DNA from: Cyanobium sp. M30B3
Lineage (GTDB): Bacteria > Cyanobacteriota > Cyanobacteriia > PCC-6307 > Cyanobiaceae
Length of the DNA stretch: 64,000 nucleotides
Assembly (NCBI GenBank): GCA_018399015.1
Contig: CP073761.1
Coordinates: 1,116,001 to 1,180,000, forward strand
Reading direction: 5' to 3'
A program made the translations under genes and the position numbers. Every line of letters begins with the position of its first letter. Position 1 is the stretch's first letter. A model generated the notes under the pieces. That model was not told the origin of the DNA and did not search any database. It saw only the letters and a list, made by a program, of their open reading frames with translations. Of this stretch, positions 1-6,994 are shown piece after piece.

Positions 1-61
1 AGGGGCGGGCGGGGCTGTGGCAGTTGCGGTGGTGAGTGCTGGCAGCAGCTCTCTTGCTTGC

Positions 62-100
62 ACTGATCTGGTCTGAACTGATCTGGTCTGGTCTGGTCTG
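62..100. repeat. short direct repeat
   Basis: A 14-bp unit (ACTGATCTGGTCTG) occurs at 62-75 and again at 77-90, followed by two more GTCTG copies. It lies just beyond the 3' end of the minus-strand heme oxygenase gene. I see no hairpin with a T-tract, so this is not an obvious terminator. No function is assigned. Confidence 0.7.
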
Positions 101-125
101 CTCGTGGTGGCAGGGGATCGGCGGC

Positions 126-812
126 TCAGCGGAGCTCGGCCAGTTCGGCCAGCAGCCGCTGGGTGGCGTGGAAGGCGGCCTCGGCTTCCTCCAGCAGTTC
201 CTGCTCCTGCCGCTCGCCCAGCTGCAGCTCCTCAAAGCCGTCGTGCAGGCCCGCCTTGAGGTCGGCCAGGGGACGCGCAAACACCCAGAAGCTCAGGCTG
301 GGCAGACCCGCCCGCTCCAGGATCTCGGCGGCATGCTGCGCCAGCTGCTGGCCGCCGGAGAGGTCGCCGCCGTAGCGCACGTAGGCATGGGCCAGCAGCC
401 GGTGGGGGGCGCTGGCGGCCAGGCTGTGGAGCTGCTCCAACCAGGTCTGGGCGGCGGCTGAGGCCGGGGTGGCGGGCAGTGCGGCCAGCTTGGCCAGGTC
501 GTGGTCGAGGGCGGTGGAGCGGGCCAGGGCGTTCCAGGGGATGCTGCGCGCCCCCAGGGCCTGGGCTGCGGCGGGGCCCTGCTGCTCCAGCAGGCGATAG
601 GCCGGCGCCAGGGCCCGGATCAGGGCGGCCAGCTGCAGCGGTGTGGCCTCTCCAGCCAGCAGGGCCCGGGAGAAGCCCATGCCCTCGGCCTGGTGGTGGG
701 CCTTGCCGATCCGGGCATGCAGCCTGCGCACCCGCGGGCCGAAGCCGCGGCGCAGCTGGGCGTCCTGGGGGCTGGCGTGGTCGGAGATGGAGGGGGGAGG
801 CGTGACGGTCAT
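126..812 (-). CDS. ho2: heme oxygenase (biliverdin-forming)
   Basis: Heme oxygenase opens heme to biliverdin, Fe and CO using O2 and reduced ferredoxin; in cyanobacteria this starts phycobilin synthesis. The 228-aa product has the proximal heme-ligand region (KAHHQAE, ligand probably H39) and the distal-helix signature YVRYGGDLSGGQ at about residues 144-155. Length matches cyanobacterial HO (about 230-240). The start at 812 was chosen over an upstream start at 917 because HO homology begins only shortly after residue 20 and the upstream part is proline-rich noise. It is the last gene of a same-strand set of hemerythrin-like protein, AcsF and ADO, but a 537-bp gap with a gene on the other strand separates it from ADO, so it may have its own promoter. 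The symbol ho2 is inferred by analogy with the Synechocystis low-oxygen operon; it could equally be the main HO1. Confidence 0.88.
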   Translation of the reverse strand: MTVTPPPSISDHASPQDAQLRRGFGPRVRRLHARIGKAHHQAEGMGFSRALLAGEATPLQLAALIRALAPAYRLLEQQGPAAAQALGARSIPWNALARSTALDHDLAKLAALPATPASAAAQTWLEQLHSLAASAPHRLLAHAYVRYGGDLSGGQQLAQHAAEILERAGLPSLSFWVFARPLADLKAGLHDGFEELQLGERQEQELLEEAEAAFHATQRLLAELAELR

Positions 813-968
813 GACGGGTGAGAGAGGACTGCAGAGCGGGGTGGAAGAGGGGGGCGGACTGGGGAGGCCGGCCAGAACAGGCAGGCAGGGAATACCCCCA
901 GCCCGGTTCACGAACAAACGATATAACGCTAATGTTTCAAAGCAGTTCTAAGTTTGCAAATTCGTCGC

Positions 969-1337
969 ATGTCGCTCATGGCCTTTCCCTTTCCTGGTCC
1001 CCGTCCCGCCCCCGCCGATGGAGCGGCCGGCTGTTGCTCGGTGCTCCTGGCCCCGCTGGGCCAGCTGAGCGGCGATGGCCAGTTGCGCGAGTTGATCGAG
1101 GAGCGCCGCGCCTGCCAGGGCGGCACCGGCCCGATCTGGTACCTCTCGCCGGCTCAGGTGGCGGTCCTGGGCCTGGGCGATGGTGAGGAGGCGGTGGCCA
1201 CCCCCAGCTCCGCCGTGCTCACCTGGCTGCAGCTGCGCTTCGGGGGCGCACCCATGACGGCTGCCATCCCGATGGAATGGCTGGAGGCCGAGGCGCGGGC
1301 CCTGCCGCCGGGGGCCAGGTTGGCTGCCCTGACATAA
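969..1337 (+). CDS. hypothetical protein between heme oxygenase and ADO
   Basis: I do not recognise this 122-aa product. Codons end almost always in G or C, as in genuine genes here, which supports coding. It begins Pro-rich, then has a mixed alpha/beta-looking body (GPIWYLSPAQVAVLGLGDGE) and an acidic/hydrophobic C-terminus. No signal peptide or membrane segment is evident. ATG 969 was chosen; TTG 954 and ATG 978 are alternatives. It is on the opposite strand inside the heme-oxygenase/ADO/AcsF set. Its 5' end adjoins an AT-rich patch at about 905-960, the likely divergent promoter area for this gene and heme oxygenase. A role in the oxygen/iron cluster is possible but unproven. Confidence 0.65.
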   Translation: MSLMAFPFPGPRPAPADGAAGCCSVLLAPLGQLSGDGQLRELIEERRACQGGTGPIWYLSPAQVAVLGLGDGEEAVATPSSAVLTWLQLRFGGAPMTAAIPMEWLEAEARALPPGARLAALT

Positions 1338-1349
1338 CGGAGAGGGCCG

Positions 1350-2060
1350 CTAGGCCAGGGCCCGGGCGGCCAGCCGGTTCACCAGCCGGCGGGCGTCCGG
1401 CTCCGCGTAGCCGATGGCCTGGAGCGACTCCTGGAACAGCACCATGAACTCCGCCAGCAGCGCGCTGGGGTCGATGCCGATGGTGATCAGGTCGGCGCGC
1501 AGCTCTTGCAGCATTCCCAGGGCCACGGGCACGGCCCGGCGGGCGCAGACCTCCACCTGCGGGGCCACATCGGCAAAGCGGGGCCGCAGCCACTGCTCGC
1601 CGTAGTTGAGGTGTTCGTGCTCATCGGCCATCACCGCCGCGGTGATCGGCGCGGCGTAGGGGTCGGCCACGGGCAGATACAGCCGGTAGGCCGCCACCGC
1701 GAAGCACTCGATGATCAGGCACTGGATCACCAGGCAGCTCACCAGATCACCCTCGGCCTCGGCTTCCTGGAACTGCTGGTGCAGGGGCGCCAGCAGCCGC
1801 TGGGCCAGGCTGGCGTCGGCCTTCACGCCCAGGTTGCGGCCGCAGCCCACGAAGTCGCGGGCGTGGCGGGCCTCCATGGCGCCGAGGCGCAGCAGCTCCT
1901 CGCGGTCGTGGGGCAGCAGCTTCGCCAGGCGGCGGAAGTGGCGGTCGGCCAGGCCTTCGCCCACCACCACCATGCCGTTGATGCGGCTGTAGGCCTGGCG
2001 GTAGCTGGGGCTGTCGTAGGTGCTGGGCGGGCCCGCGGGCCCGATGGATGCGGCGCTCAT
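1350..2060 (-). CDS. aldehyde-deformylating oxygenase paralogue (ferritin-like diiron)
   Basis: ADO converts fatty aldehydes to alkanes/alkenes plus formate with O2 and electrons. The 236-aa product aligns end to end with cyanobacterial ADO (about 231 aa). All six expected diiron ligands are present: E35, E63, H66 (EARH), E118 (IIECF), E147 and H150 (DEHEH). Nearby matches include YSRIN, CGRNLGV and YLPVADPYA. The surface and C-terminal half diverge strongly from the usual ADO. Its ATG overlaps the acsF stop as ATGA, implying translational coupling. No acyl-ACP reductase, the normal ADO neighbour, is in this window, so I infer a second, specialised copy. It may act on a different aldehyde, or work as an O2/peroxide or iron-handling protein. 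The family call is secure; the substrate is unknown. Confidence 0.85.
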   Translation of the reverse strand: MSAASIGPAGPPSTYDSPSYRQAYSRINGMVVVGEGLADRHFRRLAKLLPHDREELLRLGAMEARHARDFVGCGRNLGVKADASLAQRLLAPLHQQFQEAEAEGDLVSCLVIQCLIIECFAVAAYRLYLPVADPYAAPITAAVMADEHEHLNYGEQWLRPRFADVAPQVEVCARRAVPVALGMLQELRADLITIGIDPSALLAEFMVLFQESLQAIGYAEPDARRLVNRLAARALA

Positions 2061-3076
2061 GCCGGCACCCCCTGCTCGCCAGCCTGGGTGGCGCGCATCG
2101 GCTGGCTGAACTGGCGCAGCAGCAGGGCGGCGAAGCGCAGTTTCAGGCCCAGCTTCTGCAGGCCGCCGGCCTGCTTCATCTGGCGGAAGGTGTCCACGAT
2201 CCGGTCGCGCAGGGCGAGGTAGTTGCTGCCCTCCAGCTCGAACACCCAGGGGAAGGCGCGGCTCGCGGTGCGGTTGGTCTGGCGCATCACCTCAGCATCA
2301 AACAGGGCCGGATCCATGCCGAGGATCTTGTAGAAGTTGCCGCGCTCACACACCGTGAGGCTGTGGGTGAGAAACACGCTCCACAGAAAGAAGCGGCTCA
2401 GCAACTTGCCGCGGATGCCGCGCCGCAGTTGGGGCCAGCAGCGGATCAGCATGTTGAAAATGTCGCCGTGGCGGTTTTCGTCCTGGCACCAGGGCTCGAA
2501 GAAATCAAACAGCGGCGCGAAGTTGTTGCCGGGGTTGGCCTTGAGGTGGCGGTCGATCAGGATGTAGCGCCAGTAGCCGATCTTCTCGGAGAGATACACC
2601 GAATAGAGCACCCAGCTCAGGGGGAACCAGGTGATCGGCCGCTTGGTGCTGAGGCTGGGCAGGTCGATCGTGATGCCCTCGGCCACCAGGGCCCGGTTGA
2701 GGAAGCCGGCGTGGCGGGCCTCATCGCGGGCCATCAGCTGGAACAGCTCGCCCAGCTCGGGGCGGGCCGCCTGCTTGAGCCGGCGCGACAGCTCCTTGAA
2801 CAGCAGGAACCCTGAAAACTCCGACACGCAGGAGCGCACCAGATAGCTCTCGTAGGCCTCCTTCTCCTCGGGGCTGAGGTCGCGCAGCCGCTCGAGCGGG
2901 GCCTTGCGATCGAAGTGGTCGCGGTTGTAGTCGGCCCGCATCTCGCCCAGCATCGCCTCGAAGGCCGGCCGCTGGTCGTGGAGCGAGGTGCGGGCGGCTT
3001 TCTCGATTTCGGTGGTGTAGAAGCGCGGCGTGAGCAGGTCTTCGCGCAGGTGGGGGGCGGCGGGGGTGGCGGTCAT
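2057..3076 (-). CDS. acsF: Mg-protoporphyrin IX monomethyl ester oxidative cyclase
   Basis: AcsF (ChlA, CycI) forms the isocyclic ring E of chlorophyll from Mg-protoporphyrin monomethyl ester using O2 and a diiron centre. The 339-aa protein is slightly shorter than the usual 350-360. It shows the diiron segments in order: CVSEFSGFLLFKEL near residue 85, RDEARHAGFLNRA near 120 and DENRHGDIFNMLI near 205, with the conserved N-terminal TPRFYTTE. Cyanobacteria often carry two copies, one for low oxygen. Linkage to heme oxygenase here recalls chlAII-ho2 of Synechocystis, so I infer the micro-oxic copy. The 3' end overlaps the ADO start. The 5' end is 138 bp from the hemerythrin-like gene, close enough for one transcript. 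Confidence 0.92.
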   Translation of the reverse strand: MTATPAAPHLREDLLTPRFYTTEIEKAARTSLHDQRPAFEAMLGEMRADYNRDHFDRKAPLERLRDLSPEEKEAYESYLVRSCVSEFSGFLLFKELSRRLKQAARPELGELFQLMARDEARHAGFLNRALVAEGITIDLPSLSTKRPITWFPLSWVLYSVYLSEKIGYWRYILIDRHLKANPGNNFAPLFDFFEPWCQDENRHGDIFNMLIRCWPQLRRGIRGKLLSRFFLWSVFLTHSLTVCERGNFYKILGMDPALFDAEVMRQTNRTASRAFPWVFELEGSNYLALRDRIVDTFRQMKQAGGLQKLGLKLRFAALLLRQFSQPMRATQAGEQGVPA

Positions 3077-3214
3077 GGCGGCGGGCTGGTGTTGGTGGAC
3101 GGTGGGCGGTGGCGGGCGGATGTTGCTGGGCGGTGGGCCTGGGGCGGGACTGCAGCGAGCCGGGGAAGTCCGGAGCGCTCCGGCCCGGGGCAGCAGGCCA
3201 GGCCGAGGAAGGAT

Positions 3215-3730
3215 TCAGGCGCCGGCAGCGGCCTGGGCAGCGCTGCGCTCGCGGGCCAGCCCGTAGGCCATGGCATCCGGTCCGCGGCGGTGGGCGGCGA
3301 ACCAGCTGTGCAGCTCCTGCAGCCAGGCCAGGCGAGCCCGGCGACTGCCACTGGCCTGGCAGTACTGGCTCAGGGCCGCCCGCGCAGCCTCCTGGTGCCC
3401 GCCGCTGTGGCCGGAACAGAGGGCGCCGGCCGTCTTCAGCCAGCGCTCCTCCAGGCGCAGGTGCAGGCGCAGATCCCAGAGCAGGCGGCGGCAGGCCAGC
3501 TGTTCGGCCTGGTCGGTGGCCACCAGCCGCTCAGGGGCAAGCGGTTCGCGGTGCTGCTGGATGAGGCTGGCCAGCAGGGCCTCGAGGCGATCGTGCTGGC
3601 GCTCCAGCAGGGGCTCCTGCTGGAGCCAACGGCGCGGCCAGCCACCTGCAGGGGCAGGAGCTGGGCCGGAGATGGGTGCCGTGCGGGCGGAAGCTGGCGC
3701 GCTGGCCGGGGCCGCAGGGGCAGGAGCCAT
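3215..3730 (-). CDS. hemerythrin HHE-domain protein
   Basis: The 171-aa product has a disordered Ala/Pro-rich N-terminus (about residues 1-35) and a four-helix body with the hemerythrin ligand pattern: H46-xxx-E50, H90-xxx-E94, H108-xxx-H112, and H141 with H147-xxxx-D152. Hemerythrin-type diiron sites bind O2 reversibly, sense O2/NO or store iron. ATG 3730 is preferred over TTG 3739. It is the first gene of the minus-strand hemerythrin-acsF-ADO set and is transcribed away from the ArsR-family regulator. With this placement it could buffer or sense O2 for the cyclase and ADO, or shuttle iron to them; that is inference. The HHE call rests on ligand spacing and helix pattern, not on alignment. 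Confidence 0.7.
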   Translation of the reverse strand: MAPAPAAPASAPASARTAPISGPAPAPAGGWPRRWLQQEPLLERQHDRLEALLASLIQQHREPLAPERLVATDQAEQLACRRLLWDLRLHLRLEERWLKTAGALCSGHSGGHQEAARAALSQYCQASGSRRARLAWLQELHSWFAAHRRGPDAMAYGLARERSAAQAAAGA

Positions 3731-3879
3731 GGACCGCAATGGATCAACAGCAAAACGACAGCGTGATCCTATGTGATCGGAGTGGGCCTGAACTGTTTTG
3801 CTGCGTTATCCACGCAGGGTGGCTTCCTGTTAAGGTCTGGACGTGTTGGTCATCGCGTGCGCACGCGCTGCCGTCTGCA

Positions 3880-3943
3880 GTTGCAGCCGGCTTGCGGCCA
3901 AAGTTGCAGCCCGGCTTGCAGTCCAGGTTGCAACCCGCGTTGG
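3880..3943. promoter_or_regulatory. triple direct repeat, candidate operator of the divergent ArsR/hemerythrin promoters
   Basis: Three imperfect copies of GTTGCAGCCCGGCTTGC begin at 3880, 3903 and 3927, a spacing of 23-24 bp (about two helical turns). The third copy is the most degenerate. They lie just upstream of the chosen ATG of the ArsR-family gene (3990) and in the 259-bp space between it and the hemerythrin start. Regular spacing on one DNA face fits cooperative regulator binding. A second motif, GTGATCCTATGTGATC at about 3762-3777, could be a promoter-proximal site. Alternatively the repeats are translated if the longer start at 3843 is used. Confidence 0.45.
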
Positions 3944-3989
3944 TCGCGCCCCGCCCCAGTCTTCAGCCGCTCGCCCGCCCCCTGCCTGC

Positions 3990-4295
3990 ATGGAAGCTCT
4001 CGCCGATTACTTCAAGGTGTTCTCCGAGCCCAACCGGCTGGCGGTGCTCGATGCGCTGCGCCAGGGGCCGCTGAATGTCACCGCCGTGGTGGAGCACACC
4101 GGCCTCAGCCAGGCCCTGGTGTCCAAGCACCTCAAGCTGCTCACCATCGCCGGTGTGGTGAAGCGCCGTCCGGAGGGCAGCCTGGTGTTCTACGACGTGA
4201 TCGACCGCAGTGTGTTCAAGCTGCTCGCCCAGGCTGAAAAGCAGCTGCTCGCCGCCCGCCGTCAGCAGCTCGATGCCCTCGCCGCCATCCTCTGA
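3990..4295 (+). CDS. ArsR-family winged-helix transcriptional regulator (cysteine-free)
   Basis: The 101-aa product is a compact ArsR/SmtB-type winged helix. It has an N-terminal helix with SEPNRLAVLDAL, a recognition helix LSQALVSKHLKLL and a wing RRPEGSLVFYDVID. It contains no cysteine, so it cannot use the classical As/Cd/Zn thiolate sites of arsenic or cadmium sensors; the signal is unknown. The start at 3990 gives a canonical family N-terminus (MEALADYFKVFSEPNR). A start at 3843 would add 49 residues encoded by the repeat region. It diverges from the hemerythrin-acsF-ADO set and overlaps the next gene by 23 bp, so it is the likely regulator of the cluster. Low-oxygen, redox or iron sensing is inferred only from the target genes. 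Confidence 0.85.
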   Translation: MEALADYFKVFSEPNRLAVLDALRQGPLNVTAVVEHTGLSQALVSKHLKLLTIAGVVKRRPEGSLVFYDVIDRSVFKLLAQAEKQLLAARRQQLDALAAIL

Positions 4296-4938
4296 GCCGC
4301 CCACCAGCCTGGAAACCCTGCGAGCCGCCCTGGCGGCCGGTGAGCGCCATTTTCCGGGCCTCAAGCTGGCCGATCTGGATGGGGTTGATCTCGACCTCTC
4401 CGGGTGTGCCCTGGAGGGCGGCTGCTTCAAGGAGGCCCGCTTCGGTCGCGCCAGCCTGCGTGGTGCCCAGGTGCATCACTGCTGTTTCCAGCAGGCCCTG
4501 CTGTGGGGCGCCGATCTATCCGGTCTGCAGGCCCAGGGCTCCCAGTGGCATGAGGCCGACCTCTCCGGATCCCGCCTGCAACAGGCCGACTTCAGCGGCG
4601 CCCTGCTGCACCGCTGCTGCCTGCGCGGGGTGGTGGCTGCCGCCAGTCGCTGGCGCGAGGCCCGGCTGGTGGAGGCCGATTTTCGCTCCGGTCTCGACCA
4701 GCTCACGGATCTTGGCCAGGCCGACTTCCGGGGGGCCGATCTCAGCTTTGCCCTGATGCAGCAGGTGCAGCTGCATGGCGCCGATCTGCGTGCGGCCTGC
4801 CTCTATGGCGCCAACCTCAGCGGTGCCGATCTCCAGCAGGCGGATCTGCGCGGCTGTGACCTGCGCGACACCCAGCTCGGTGGTGCCGATCTGCGCGGGG
4901 CCCTGCTGGACGGCGCCCTGCTGCCGGCCGGTGTCTGA
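4273..4938 (+). CDS. pentapeptide-repeat protein
   Basis: The 221-aa product is built almost wholly of pentapeptide repeats of the A(D/N)LXX type (for example GADLRAACLYGANLSGADLQQADLRG), predicting a right-handed beta-helix. Several Cys pairs (HHCCF, HRCCL) sit on the helix faces. No signal peptide is evident. ATG 4273 lies inside the ArsR-family gene and gives a 23-bp overlap, so the two are probably co-translated. Start 4210 is possible but adds a Ser/Cys/Pro-rich segment that is a shadow of the regulator. Cyanobacteria have many pentapeptide proteins, mostly without known function. Coupling to the regulator suggests a partner or effector role. Confidence 0.8.
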   Translation: MPSPPSSEPPTSLETLRAALAAGERHFPGLKLADLDGVDLDLSGCALEGGCFKEARFGRASLRGAQVHHCCFQQALLWGADLSGLQAQGSQWHEADLSGSRLQQADFSGALLHRCCLRGVVAAASRWREARLVEADFRSGLDQLTDLGQADFRGADLSFALMQQVQLHGADLRAACLYGANLSGADLQQADLRGCDLRDTQLGGADLRGALLDGALLPAGV

Positions 4939-4953
4939 GGCCGCGGGTGCGGC

Positions 4954-5388
4954 TCAGCTGTCCAGGCCCCAGGCCTGGCGGATGCTGCTGTTGCTCACCT
5001 CCCAGGCATGCTCACCGCTTGACACGCTGAGGGCCAGACGCTCCGGTTGCAGACCCCGTTCCTCGCAGGCGTCGGCCAGGGCCTGCAGGCAGGCCTCGGC
5101 CTGGAGGATCAGCCGGCGCACATGCTGGCTGCCGCCGGCGGCCTGGGCCATGGCGCTGTTGGCGCTGCAGAGCTCCAGATCTTCCAGGTGTTGGTGCAGC
5201 CAGGTCCACTCGTACTGGAGCATGGCCGCGCTGCACTGACGGAGGTGCTGGCGGTAGGTCTCCAGCTGGGGCAGGGAGGACGGAGCCGTCGGAGCTGGGC
5301 TGCCGGCCTGCTGGCCAGCAGCCAGTCTCTGCATGATGTCGCGCAGATGGCTCATGGCAGCGGCGGCAGTTGACATCCCTACGGCCAT
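4954..5388 (-). CDS. hypothetical helical protein
   Basis: I do not recognise this 144-aa product. After an Ala-rich N-terminus it reads as a helical bundle (LETYRQHLRQCSAAMLQYE, HVRRLILQAEACLQALADA) with a short C-terminal tail. There is no signal peptide or membrane span. Several in-frame ATG starts exist (5388, 5376, 5355). It converges on the pentapeptide-repeat gene, ending 15 bp from it, and a small ORF lies upstream on the same strand. The competing 207-residue frame at 5012-5635 is Arg/Pro-rich with poor composition and was rejected. Confidence 0.6.
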   Translation of the reverse strand: MAVGMSTAAAAMSHLRDIMQRLAAGQQAGSPAPTAPSSLPQLETYRQHLRQCSAAMLQYEWTWLHQHLEDLELCSANSAMAQAAGGSQHVRRLILQAEACLQALADACEERGLQPERLALSVSSGEHAWEVSNSSIRQAWGLDS

Positions 5389-5424
5389 TTTGATCCCCGC
5401 GTTGCCCCAGGCAACCGTCGCCGC

Positions 5425-5577
5425 TCACGGGTGCCGGGGTGCGGGTACGGCCGTTCCCCGTGTGGTGGGTCTGAGGCGCCAGGGCCGGGACGATGGGGGC
5501 AGGGCGAGCTGGTGCTCGCTCCACTGGGCCAGCAGGGCGGCGAGCAGGCTGGCGCGATCTCCACGCAGGCGAATCAT
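5425..5577 (-). CDS. small hypothetical protein
   Basis: This is a 50-aa ORF from ATG 5577 to TGA 5425. It has a helical, leucine-rich start (MIRLRGDRASLLAALLAQWS) and a basic, Pro-rich tail. Codon third positions are mostly G/C, as in real genes here. Without it, 5389-5740 would hold no gene. It is 36 bp upstream of the 144-aa hypothetical on the same strand, so they may form a pair. The product is not recognised. Confidence 0.4.
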   Translation of the reverse strand: MIRLRGDRASLLAALLAQWSEHQLALPPSSRPWRLRPTTRGTAVPAPRHP

Positions 5578-5740
5578 CGGGCTGTTGGGCGATGGTTTCG
5601 GCCATGCTCAGCCCACCGCAGGGAGCGGCCTGCACGCCAGATCACCTTTGCAGGCAACCGATTGCACCAGGCGCGGTAACCGTGGGCGGAAGCCAGGCGT
5701 CTGCGCTAAGCAGGGATGATCAGCCGCACTCCCGGAAGCG

Positions 5741-6268
5741 ATGAAAGAGCTCACCAGCGCGATCAACCGGCACCTGGCGGCGGAGTTCCAGGCCAGCCAC
5801 ACCTACCTGGCGATGTCGATCTGGCTGCGGGAGAGGGACCTGGCCGGCTTCTCCACCTACATGCTGGCCAAGAGCAACGAGGAGCGCACCCACGCAGCGC
5901 GGATGATCGCCTATCTGGTGGACAGTGACGAGCAGGTGGAACTGCCCACGGTGGAGGCGCCCGAGCGCAGCTGGCCCTCGGTGCAGAAGCTGTTCGACCA
6001 GATCTACGACATGGAAAAGGGGGTGACGGCCTCGATCAACCGCCTGTATTCGATCGCCGAGAGCGTGGGGGAGCGCAGCGCCACCGCCATGCTCGATTGG
6101 TTCGTCGCCGAACAGCTCCAGGAGGAGGCCGAGGCTCGCTTCGTGTGCAAGCGGCTGCGCCTGGCCGGCGACAACAGCGCGGCCCTGCTGCTGCTCGACC
6201 AGCAGTTTCTCGAGGGCACCGCCCTGGCCCACGTCAAGGGCGGCCTCAGCGCCGCCGATGGCGCCTGA
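5741..6268 (+). CDS. ftn: non-heme ferritin
   Basis: Ferritin oxidises Fe(II) at a diiron ferroxidase site and stores it as mineral in a 24-mer cage. The 175-aa product matches FtnA-type length. Ligand segments are AEFQASHTYLAMS (E15), NEERTHA (E/H pair near 49-52) and EQLQEEAEARF near residue 130. The ATG follows the purine-rich stretch CCCGGAAGCG. It lies near the diiron cluster (hemerythrin, AcsF, ADO), giving an iron-storage function beside iron-dependent oxygenases. A methyltransferase gene follows within 50 bp, possibly co-transcribed. No clear Fur box was seen upstream. Confidence 0.92.
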   Translation: MKELTSAINRHLAAEFQASHTYLAMSIWLRERDLAGFSTYMLAKSNEERTHAARMIAYLVDSDEQVELPTVEAPERSWPSVQKLFDQIYDMEKGVTASINRLYSIAESVGERSATAMLDWFVAEQLQEEAEARFVCKRLRLAGDNSAALLLLDQQFLEGTALAHVKGGLSAADGA

Positions 6269-6311
6269 CCGTCCTGACGGTTCAGCCCACACGCCCGCAG
6301 CATTGCGCCCC

Positions 6312-6962
6312 ATGGAGAAGCTTTCCACTCGCGCCCAGCAGATCAGCCCGATCCACGAGCCCCGTCGTTTCTGGGATGCGCGCTTTGCCGGGGAGGATTT
6401 TGTCTACGGCGATGATCCGAACGACTTCCTGCGGGAGCAGGTGCAGGGTTTGCCGCCGGGGGATGCCCTCTGCCTGGCGGAAGGGGAGGGTCGCAACGGC
6501 GTGTTCCTGGCGGAACGGGGCCACAGGGTGACCGTGCAGGACATCAGCCCGGTGGGCCTGGCCAAGGCGGAACGGCTGGCCAGCCAGCGCGGTGTGTCGA
6601 TCACCACCCGCTGCACCGACCTGAACGACGACGACCTGGCCGTGGGCGGGGTGGACCTGGTGGTGGCGATCTGGATGCACCTGCCGCCATCGATGCGGGC
6701 CCGGGTGCACCGCCGGGCCGTGCAGGTGCTGCGACCTGGCGGCTACCTGATTCTGGAGGCCTACACGCCCCGCCAGCTGGCCCTGGGCACCGGTGGGCCA
6801 CCGCTGCTGGAGCTGCTGATCGAGCCGCAGGAGCTGCGCCAGGAGCTGGCTGGGCTGGAGCTGCTGATCCTGGAGGAAACCCGCCGGGAGATCGCCGAGG
6901 GCCCCTTTCACCACGGCGACAGTGCCGTGGTGCGGGTGCTGGCCCGTCGGCCGCTCGCTTAG
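6312..6962 (+). CDS. class I SAM-dependent methyltransferase, TehB-like
   Basis: The 216-aa product opens with a TehB/thiopurine-type lead-in ([21 protein letters not shown]). It then has motif [16 protein letters not shown], acidic motif [11 protein letters not shown], and motif [16 protein letters not shown] before a typical [11 protein letters not shown] strand. Such enzymes transfer methyl groups from SAM to small metalloid or sulfur substrates in tellurite/selenite and thiol detoxification, but the true substrate here is unknown. ATG 6312 begins just before the conserved block. ATG 6258 would overlap ferritin by 11 bp and add 18 unconserved residues. It sits between ftn and pdxH on one strand. 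Confidence 0.8.
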   Translation: MEKLSTRAQQISPIHEPRRFWDARFAGEDFVYGDDPNDFLREQVQGLPPGDALCLAEGEGRNGVFLAERGHRVTVQDISPVGLAKAERLASQRGVSITTRCTDLNDDDLAVGGVDLVVAIWMHLPPSMRARVHRRAVQVLRPGGYLILEAYTPRQLALGTGGPPLLELLIEPQELRQELAGLELLILEETRREIAEGPFHHGDSAVVRVLARRPLA

Positions 6963-6994
6963 GCCGATGGGCCGTTGTCTGCGTGGTGGTGGAG

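Noticed and set aside
5012-5635. 207-codon minus-strand frame
   Set aside because: It overlaps the better 144-aa ORF in another frame and is Arg/Pro-rich without codon bias in the right phase.
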